Assembly (NCBI RefSeq): GCF_018135625.1
Contig: NZ_CP073078.1
Location: 620,001-684,000, forward strand
Source: Phenylobacterium montanum
GTDB lineage: Bacteria; Pseudomonadota; Alphaproteobacteria; Caulobacterales; Caulobacteraceae
DNA length: 64,000 nucleotides
Reading direction: 5' to 3'
How positions within the stretch are numbered: position 1 is the first letter of the stretch; every line of letters starts with the position of its first letter. Below, one piece after another: positions 58,783 through 64,000 of this stretch. Position numbers and translations under genes: made by a program. The notes under the pieces are model-generated. The model was not told where the DNA came from and did no database searches. It worked only from the letters and a program-made list of their open reading frames with translations.

Positions 58783-59523
58783 ATGCCCACTCGTCGCCAA
58801 TTCGCCCGCTTGCTGGTCCTGGGCGGAGGCGCCTTCGGCCTTGCGGGCTCTGTCCTGGCGCAGGACGCCGATCTCAGCGCCATGCTGAATGTCTTCATCA
58901 GTCCTGCGGGCAAACCTTTCCGAGCGCCGGCCGGCGCACCCTATCCTGTGGTGGACTGGTTCAAGGAGGCGGACCGCAACGGGGACGGAAAGCTGGACCA
59001 CGCAGAGTTCATGGCCGACGCGGAAGCCTTCTTCCGCGTTCTGGATGCGCACCACACGGGGGTCCTGGGCGCCTATGAAGTGGCGGTCTACGAGCGTCAG
59101 ATCGCCCCGGAGATCCTGGGCTATCAGTTCAAGCCGACCGCCCTCTTGAACCCGGTTGGGCTGTTCGGGGGGCGGATCTGGCGCGCGCAATACGGTCAGG
59201 GCATGGGCTCGATGGGCCAGAACGTTCCGATGACGGTCGACCCCGCAGGCGGCGCGTCCCAGCCGGACCTGCCCAAGATCCAGCACGACCTGGACGAAAC
59301 CCAGCAGGGGGCATCGCCCTTCAGCCTGTTCGACGAACCAGAGCCGGTGACGGCCGCCGACTTCGACTTCAACGGCAAGATCAAGAAGGCCAACTTCATG
59401 CGCCTTGCCGACATGCACTTCACGCGGCTGGACGCCGACAACGAGGGCTTCCTGACCCTGGCCAAGCTGCCCAAGACCAGCGTGCAGAAGCGGCTGGAGA
59501 AGATGCGCCACAAGAAGCGGTAG
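58783..59523 (+). CDS. Tat-exported EF-hand calcium-binding protein
   Basis: 246 residues. The N-terminus is a Tat-type signal ([20 protein letters not shown]...LAQ). The mature part has four EF-hand-like loops: [13 protein letters not shown] (canonical), [26 protein letters not shown] and [13 protein letters not shown]. Only the first keeps a full set of calcium ligands; the others are partly degenerate. A basic C-terminus ends [11 protein letters not shown] do not recognise a named family. Periplasmic calcium sensing or buffering is the simplest interpretation. It is divergent from the hybrid kinase. Confidence 0.8.
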   Translation: MPTRRQFARLLVLGGGAFGLAGSVLAQDADLSAMLNVFISPAGKPFRAPAGAPYPVVDWFKEADRNGDGKLDHAEFMADAEAFFRVLDAHHTGVLGAYEVAVYERQIAPEILGYQFKPTALLNPVGLFGGRIWRAQYGQGMGSMGQNVPMTVDPAGGASQPDLPKIQHDLDETQQGASPFSLFDEPEPVTAADFDFNGKIKKANFMRLADMHFTRLDADNEGFLTLAKLPKTSVQKRLEKMRHKKR

Positions 59524-59533
59524 GCGCGCCGCT

Positions 59534-59929
59534 TCAGTCGCCGCGGGGCTGGATCAGGTCCCAGCGATTTCCGTAGAGATCCTCGAACACCGCCACCATG
59601 CCGTAAGGTTCCTCGACCGGTTCGCGAACGAAACGCACGCCGCGCGCGGTGAAGGCTGCGTAGTCTCGGGCGAAGTCGTCGGTGTTGAGGAACAGGAACA
59701 CCCGCCCGCCCGTCTGGGCGCCGACCGTAGCCGACTGTCGGGCGTCCGCGGCCTTCGCCAGCAAAAGGCTGGTTTCCGCTGCGCCCATCGGCCGAACCAC
59801 CACCCAGCGCTTGCCGCCGCCCATGTCGGTGTCTTCGACGAGTTCGAAACCAAGCTGGTCGCGATAGAAGCCGATCGCCTCGTCATAGTCATGTACGACG
59901 AGGGCGATCAGGCCGATGTGCTGGCGCAT
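59534..59929 (-). CDS. VOC/glyoxalase-fold protein
   Basis: 131-residue vicinal-oxygen-chelate protein with one beta-alpha-beta-beta-beta pair (IGLIALVVHDYDEAIGFYRD, GFELVED, then FLFLNTDDFARDYAAF and MVAVFEDLYGNRWDLIQ). A role as glyoxalase, dioxygenase or resistance protein cannot be decided. ATG 59929 is 8 bases downstream of the stop of the Gly/His-rich protein, so the two may be co-transcribed. Confidence 0.85.
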   Translation of the reverse strand: MRQHIGLIALVVHDYDEAIGFYRDQLGFELVEDTDMGGGKRWVVVRPMGAAETSLLLAKAADARQSATVGAQTGGRVFLFLNTDDFARDYAAFTARGVRFVREPVEEPYGMVAVFEDLYGNRWDLIQPRGD

Positions 59930-59937
59930 GGGATAGG

Positions 59938-60495
59938 TCAGCAGGGGATCCAGTCGTACTTCGCCCGGGCCTCATCCCAGGACCAGGAGCCGCAGGCCCG
60001 CTGCGGCTGGGGTTGCTCGGCCGGCGGCGTTGGAGCGTCAGCGGATTGCGTCGCGCTACTCGCTGGCGGGGGCGCTGCGGCGGGCGGAGCCGACGAGCCA
60101 TAGTCGTAGGCCCACGGGTCGCGGTAGCCAGGCGGCGGCGCGGCGTCCGTCACGTCATAGTCCCCGTAGTAGCCGTAGTACGGGTAGGCATAAGCCGGTC
60201 CATAGTACCATGGATCGTACCAGGGATAGCCAAGCGCCAGGCCCAGACCGAAGCCGCCCCAGAAATACGGATGATGGCCCCAGCCATGATAGCCGTGGTA
60301 GCCCCCGCCGCCGTGTCCCGATCCTCCGCGAAAGGCCGGCGAACCGTGGAAATTGCCGCCGCCGTGAAAACCTCCCGTCGCGTGACCACCGCCGGAGGCG
60401 CCATGATGCGACTGCGCCGCAGCCAGACCAGGCGCAGCGGTCAGTATGGCGACCACTGCGGCCGCGCCAGCAAGGGCTGAGAGCTTCATTCTCAC
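59938..60495 (-). CDS. Secreted Gly/His/Tyr-rich low-complexity protein
   Basis: 185 residues from GTG 60495, with AAGGAGG five bases upstream; an ATG at 60489 is a near alternative. A signal peptide (LSALAGAAAVVAILTAAPGLAAA-QS) is followed by a Gly/His-rich stretch (GGGHATGGFHGGGNFHG), a hydrophobic Tyr/Pro/Trp-rich middle (GLALGYPWYDPWYYGP, YPYYGYYGDYD), a Pro/Ala linker and a C-terminal CGSWSWDEARAKYDWIPC with two Cys flanking a small domain. Such proteins are common in Caulobacterales/sphingomonads, and none has an established role. His-rich composition could bind metals. Confidence 0.75.
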   Translation of the reverse strand: MRMKLSALAGAAAVVAILTAAPGLAAAQSHHGASGGGHATGGFHGGGNFHGSPAFRGGSGHGGGGYHGYHGWGHHPYFWGGFGLGLALGYPWYDPWYYGPAYAYPYYGYYGDYDVTDAAPPPGYRDPWAYDYGSSAPPAAAPPPASSATQSADAPTPPAEQPQPQRACGSWSWDEARAKYDWIPC

Positions 60496-60662
60496 GGGGA
60501 CCTCCTTCAGAGGCCGATGGCGCAGGCGGGCGCGAAATGCGCCTGAACTAAAGCCTGTGGGACATGGGCGATCCACGAACGAATACAACAGCACCTTGAC
60601 CTTGGCCGTGGCTTTTTTGCGTCCTGCTTTGTTTCTGCGCTGTAGCCGGTGATGTTTCCCGG

Positions 60663-61988
60663 CTAGTCGACCTTGACCTGCAGGGCCCGCGCAGCAGCGC
60701 GCTCCAGAGCCTTGGCCCCGCTTTCCCCAGGTTCGACCTCGGCGACGCCGATCTCGAACTCGACCACGAAGGGCGGGCGGTCGTCACCGGAGTCGAAGGC
60801 GGTGCAGGCGATCACCGCGGCGATGCGCTCGCCCGCGGCGCGGGCGGCGGCCTGGTTGGTTGCAGGCAGGGCCAGGGCGAAAACCTCGGGACCCAGGCGG
60901 GCTGCGGTGTCCTCCGCCCGGATCAGGCGGCCGATCATCGAGCCGATCTGGGGAATGGCCCGGTCGAGCCAGCCGCCCGCCCGGATGGTCTTCAGCTCTG
61001 GCCGGTCGGAAACGCGCAGGACACAAAGCGAAAGAGCGCGGTTCCGGAGGCGCGACGCCTGCACCAGGCGCGCCAGATGGGCGGCGAACAGGTCGCGCGT
61101 GAAGAGGCCGGTCGGGGCGTCCATCAGGCCGGAGCGCCGCGCCTTGTCCAGGGCCTCGCGGATGGCGTTCTGCCGGCGATAGGCCCTGGCCAGCTCTATG
61201 ATCCGCGTCGCTGTCTCGCTGGGGGCGACGTCCGGCGCGGCGAGGTCGGAGACCCCGCGGTGATAGGCTTCAGCCAGACCGATCTGGGCCGGGCTCTGCA
61301 GATAAAGCAGGGCGGGGACGTGATAGAGGCGGGTATTGCGCCGCATGCCGGCGGCGATCGAGAGCGCCTCGGCCTGGTTCTCGCCGGCCCACAGCACCAC
61401 GGCGTCGAAATGCTGTTCGTGCAGGTAGTCGAAGGCGGTGTAGGCGGTAAAGGCGCCCACCACTTCCGCCCCGCCTTCAGCGAGGGCGTTGGATAGGGCT
61501 AGGAACTGGGGCGCCGGCTCGCCAATCGCCAGAACGCGATAGGGCGCCACCGATTCTGCGGGCAGTTCCAGCTTGCGCCCGCGCTCGCCGAAGGTTTCGA
61601 GCCGGAGCGCGAATTCCTCCTCGGCGATCGTCATGCGGGTCAGGCTCTCCAGCCTCAGCGCCGCCTGGGCGGGGTGCAGGGGCGGGGCCAGGACCAGATC
61701 GAAGGCAGCGGCCTCCAGTTGTTCGCTCGGCAGGCCGATGGCGATCACCGGCAGGCGGCGCGGCGCGCAGGCCGCCTTCATGCGGCGGGCCAGGGCGACC
61801 GCGTCTTCGGCGCTGCGGGCCGCATCGATGATCGCCACTTCGATTTCGAGATCACCCAGGGCCGCCAGCGCCGCATAGGGACCCCGAGCGGTGATGGTGC
61901 GCCAGCCCAGCCGGTCGAGACCTTCCGCGAGCGGGCCGGCGAGGGCGTCATCCTTGGCCACGATCAGGACCCGCGGTCGCAGCGTCAC
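60663..61988 (-). CDS. popA: PopA-like c-di-GMP effector (REC-REC-degenerate GGDEF)
   Basis: 441 residues from GTG 61988 (AAAGGAAA upstream). A first receiver (~5-110) keeps the phospho-acceptor Asp55 (VAIIDAAR). A second receiver-like domain (~150-260) has lost it (VVLWAGEN). The GGDEF domain (~280-441) has a degenerate catalytic motif, GPEVF (366-370), but an intact I-site RAED (357-360) placed five residues before it. This is the layout of Caulobacter PopA, a PleD paralogue that binds c-di-GMP at the I-site and helps direct CtrA degradation at the cell pole. Product synthesis is not expected. Confidence 0.87.
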   Translation of the reverse strand: MTLRPRVLIVAKDDALAGPLAEGLDRLGWRTITARGPYAALAALGDLEIEVAIIDAARSAEDAVALARRMKAACAPRRLPVIAIGLPSEQLEAAAFDLVLAPPLHPAQAALRLESLTRMTIAEEEFALRLETFGERGRKLELPAESVAPYRVLAIGEPAPQFLALSNALAEGGAEVVGAFTAYTAFDYLHEQHFDAVVLWAGENQAEALSIAAGMRRNTRLYHVPALLYLQSPAQIGLAEAYHRGVSDLAAPDVAPSETATRIIELARAYRRQNAIREALDKARRSGLMDAPTGLFTRDLFAAHLARLVQASRLRNRALSLCVLRVSDRPELKTIRAGGWLDRAIPQIGSMIGRLIRAEDTAARLGPEVFALALPATNQAAARAAGERIAAVIACTAFDSGDDRPPFVVEFEIGVAEVEPGESGAKALERAAARALQVKVD

Positions 61989-62155
61989 CCAATTTCCTTT
62001 CCGGCTTGACGCGACGTCGCCGTTTCCGCCGCCCGTCGTGGTCGCTAGTCTAGATTCGATCGCTCGCAACATACCAGAGGCCGGCCCCGAATATAGCAAC
62101 TCGGAGCGGCCTCGGACCAAAGCCCAGGCGGCTGCGCCGACCTGGCGAGAACGGG

Positions 62156-63292
62156 ATGAAAGCCATGGCTCACGGGCCCTTGTCTGGACTTAAGGTCGTC
62201 GAGTTCGCCGGCATCGGGCCGGGGCCGTTCTGCGGCATGCTGCTGTCGGACCTCGGCGCCGACGTGGTCAGGATCGACCGCAAGGGCGCCGGACGCGGCT
62301 CCAAGACCGATGTCACCGCTCGCGGTCGGCGCAGCGTGGCCCTGGACCTGAAGGCGCCCCAGGCCATCGAGGCCTGCCTGAAACTGTTCGAATCCGCCGA
62401 CGCGATCCTGGAAGGCTTCCGCCCCGGGGTGATGGAGCGTCTGGGTCTCGGGCCCGACGTGGCGCTGAAGCGTAACCCGAAGCTCGTCTATGGCCGCATG
62501 ACCGGCTGGGGTCAGACCGGCCCCTACGCCAAGGCCGCCGGCCACGACATGAACTATATCGCCATCACCGGCGCGCTTGAGGCGATCGGCACCAAGGACA
62601 AGCCGGTGCCGCCCCTGAACCTGGTGGGCGATTTCGGCGGCGGGGCGCTCTATCTGGCCTTCGGCCTCCTGGCCGGGGTGATCCACGCCCGCGCCGCCGG
62701 CCAGGGCCAGGTGATCGACTGCGCGATGAGCGACGGCGCCGCCTCCCTGATGTCGATGTTCTACGGCATGAAGGCGGCGGGGATGTGGAGCAACGACCGG
62801 CGCGCCAACCTGCTCGACGGCGGCGCCCACTTCTATGACACCTACCAGTGCGCCGACGGCCGCTGGATCGCCATCGGCTCGATCGAGCCGCAATTCTACG
62901 CCCTGCTGCTGGAGAAGACCGGCATCACCGATCCGGACTTCCAGCAGCAGATGAACCGCGACCTGTGGCCTTCTCTGAAGGAGCGCCTGGCCTCGGTGAT
63001 CCGCCAGAAGAGTCGGGACGAGTGGTGCGCGATCATGGACGCTACCGACGTCTGTTTCGCGCCTGTGCTCGACATGGACGAGGCGCCGAGCCATCCGCAC
63101 AATGCCGCCCGCCAGACCTTCGTCACGGTGGAGGGTGTGGTCCAGCCCGCGCCCGCGCCGCGCTTCTCCGCCACGCCCGGCCAGATTCAGGGACCGCCGC
63201 CGGCGATTGGCCAACACAGCGAGGCCGCCCTGGCGGACTGGGGCTTTTCGACCGGCGACCTCGACGCGCTGAAGGCCGCCGGCGCCCTGTAG
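62156..63292 (+). CDS. CaiB/BaiF CoA-transferase family protein, alpha-methylacyl-CoA racemase-like
   Basis: 378 residues. The class III CoA-transferase fold begins [19 protein letters not shown], and racemase-type catalytic residues are present: His130-Asp131 in GHDMNYIA and Asp159 in NLVGDFGGG. These match the His/Asp pair of alpha-methylacyl-CoA racemases, which epimerise 2-methyl-branched fatty acyl-CoAs for beta-oxidation. ATG 62156; a second ATG at 62165 is possible. Divergent from popA. Confidence 0.88.
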   Translation: MKAMAHGPLSGLKVVEFAGIGPGPFCGMLLSDLGADVVRIDRKGAGRGSKTDVTARGRRSVALDLKAPQAIEACLKLFESADAILEGFRPGVMERLGLGPDVALKRNPKLVYGRMTGWGQTGPYAKAAGHDMNYIAITGALEAIGTKDKPVPPLNLVGDFGGGALYLAFGLLAGVIHARAAGQGQVIDCAMSDGAASLMSMFYGMKAAGMWSNDRRANLLDGGAHFYDTYQCADGRWIAIGSIEPQFYALLLEKTGITDPDFQQQMNRDLWPSLKERLASVIRQKSRDEWCAIMDATDVCFAPVLDMDEAPSHPHNAARQTFVTVEGVVQPAPAPRFSATPGQIQGPPPAIGQHSEAALADWGFSTGDLDALKAAGAL

Positions 63293-63419
63293 GCGGAAAT
63301 TCTCGAAGCCAACGAGACCTGTCAGCCTCGTTCAGGTTGGGTTCAGGCGGGCAGGGGCATTGATGACGCGCTCGTCGTCGTCGTCTCCCCCCGCCCCCCT
63401 GTCGGCGATTTGCGAGCTT

Positions 63420-63452
63420 GAGCGGCGCGCCATCCCTGATGTCGCGCCGCTC
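63420..63452 (+). terminator. Hairpin downstream of the CoA-transferase gene
   Basis: 10-bp perfect inverted repeat GAGCGGCGCG (63420-63429) / CGCGCCGCTC (63443-63452) with a 13-base loop, followed by TGCATTTG. A probable terminator for the upstream gene, 127 bases after its stop. The rest of the 205-bp gap (63293-63497) shows nothing else I can name. Confidence 0.6.
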
Positions 63453-63497
63453 TGCATTTGACGTTTCGATAGATCACGGATCGCGTTTATCTGACGC

Positions 63498-64000
63498 ATG
63501 GACTCGCGTGCGCCCCGACTCACTCCGCCCCCGCCCTATCGGTGGGCTAGGGAGGCTCTGCGCGTGACAGCCAGGGCCCTGTCACGACTGTGGGGCCGGG
63601 ACGTGATGCTCTATACCGGCGGCGTTTCGTTCTACGCACTGTTGGCGGCGTTCCCGACCCTTGCCATCGTGATCGGGGTCTACAGCCTGTTCCTGACGCC
63701 GGAGCACGCCATCGCCCAGGCCGACGCCATGGCGCGCCTGCTGCCCCAGGGCGCGGCGGACCTCTTCACCAGCGAACTGCTCCGCCTCTCGCACGCGCCG
63801 ATCCGCATCGTCTCGGCCCAGAGCGGCGTGGCGCTGCTGATCAGCCTTTACGCCGCTCATCGGGGCTTCAAGGCCATGATCGCGGGCCTGTCGCTGATCC
63901 ACGAGGAGGACGATCCGCACGGCTTCGTCCGCTTCAACCTGATGGCCCTGGTCGCCCTGATCGCCGCGATCGCCCTGGTGGGGGTGCTTTCAGCCACCTT
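63498..64000 (+). CDS. YihY/UPF0761-family membrane protein (N-terminal part, runs off the window)
   Basis: At least 167 residues are visible. After a proline-rich leader (DSRAPRLTPPPPYRWA) comes the family signature: LWGRDVMLYTGGVSFYALLA and FPTLAIVIGVYSLFLTP, then the SGVALLISLYAAHRGFKAMI helix. YihY proteins (once mis-called RNase BN) have about six transmembrane helices; their biochemical role is not established. ATG 63498 begins the reading frame, and the gene continues past 64000. Confidence 0.8.
   Translation, partial: MDSRAPRLTPPPPYRWAREALRVTARALSRLWGRDVMLYTGGVSFYALLAAFPTLAIVIGVYSLFLTPEHAIAQADAMARLLPQGAADLFTSELLRLSHAPIRIVSAQSGVALLISLYAAHRGFKAMIAGLSLIHEEDDPHGFVRFNLMALVALIAAIALVGVLSAT

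Noticed and set aside
62045-63217. 390-codon minus-strand frame opposite the CoA-transferase gene
   Set aside because: Antisense shadow; the plus-strand frame has the racemase His/Asp residues and full family length.

Overview
The window is a GC-rich chromosomal stretch of an alphaproteobacterium, almost certainly a member of Caulobacteraceae (Caulobacter/Phenylobacterium type). The evidence is the gene order dusB-ntrB-ntrC-ntrY-ntrX with hfq-hflX close downstream, a PopA-like c-di-GMP effector, a pyruvate dehydrogenase E1 beta subunit carrying its own lipoyl domain, an NtrC without the GAFTGA loop, and long palindromic intergenic repeats. The assignment is an inference from gene content; no rRNA or tRNA was seen.

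Region 1 (1-17.1 kb) is the main accessory region. It looks like a polyamine-catabolism island. Seven minus-strand genes (16040 down to 6219) are packed with overlaps or very short gaps, apart from one 74-bp gap: a glutamylpolyamine synthetase (glutamine-synthetase family), a PuuB-like gamma-glutamylputrescine oxidase, a Tat-exported spermidine dehydrogenase (SpdH-like), an exported YtcJ-type amidohydrolase, a periplasmic c-type cytochrome, and the 2Fe-2S and molybdopterin subunits of an isoquinoline-oxidoreductase/aldehyde-oxidase type enzyme. A divergent FadR/VanR-type GntR regulator, a second glutamine-synthetase-like gene and two TonB-dependent receptors flank it. A recurring TGTGATCACA-like palindrome lies in the intergenic regions and is a good candidate operator. 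A 1264-residue calcium-binding (RTX) GH16 glucanase with six Ig-like repeats sits inside this island.

Region 2 (17.1-29.2 kb) holds a TonB receptor, pyrB with a dihydroorotase-like partner that has lost its metal ligands, an SPFH-domain lipoprotein between two copies of a palindromic repeat, ruvX, and gatC-gatA...gatB with an alpha/beta hydrolase and a small secreted protein inserted. Region 3 (29.2-35.6 kb) is ftsB and the pyruvate dehydrogenase operon pdhA-pdhB-[two GFA-like zinc proteins]-pdhC-lpd. Region 4 (35.6-45.3 kb) contains an outer-membrane/DUF2946-like pair, a lipid-type alpha/beta hydrolase with an acyl-activating enzyme, lipA, a RatA/Coq10-like gene, a CinA-C gene, a membrane/spermidine-synthase-like fusion and bifunctional ispDF. 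Region 5 (45.4-56.0 kb) is dusB-ntrBC-ntrYX-dat-hfq-hflX and convergent mazG. Region 6 (56.1-64.0 kb) holds a hybrid histidine kinase with two receivers and an HPt domain, an EF-hand protein, a VOC protein, a Gly/His/Tyr-rich secreted protein, a PopA-like protein, an alpha-methylacyl-CoA racemase-like CoA transferase and the start of a YihY-family membrane protein.

How the genes may work together: in region 1, polyamines or derivatives would enter the periplasm through TonB receptors, be oxidised there by SpdH, and the resulting aldehydes be oxidised by the Mo/Fe-S/cytochrome c enzyme. Putrescine-type amines reaching the cytoplasm would be gamma-glutamylated and oxidised by the PuuA/PuuB pair, all under the GntR regulator. 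This pathway is inferred from family membership and operon structure.
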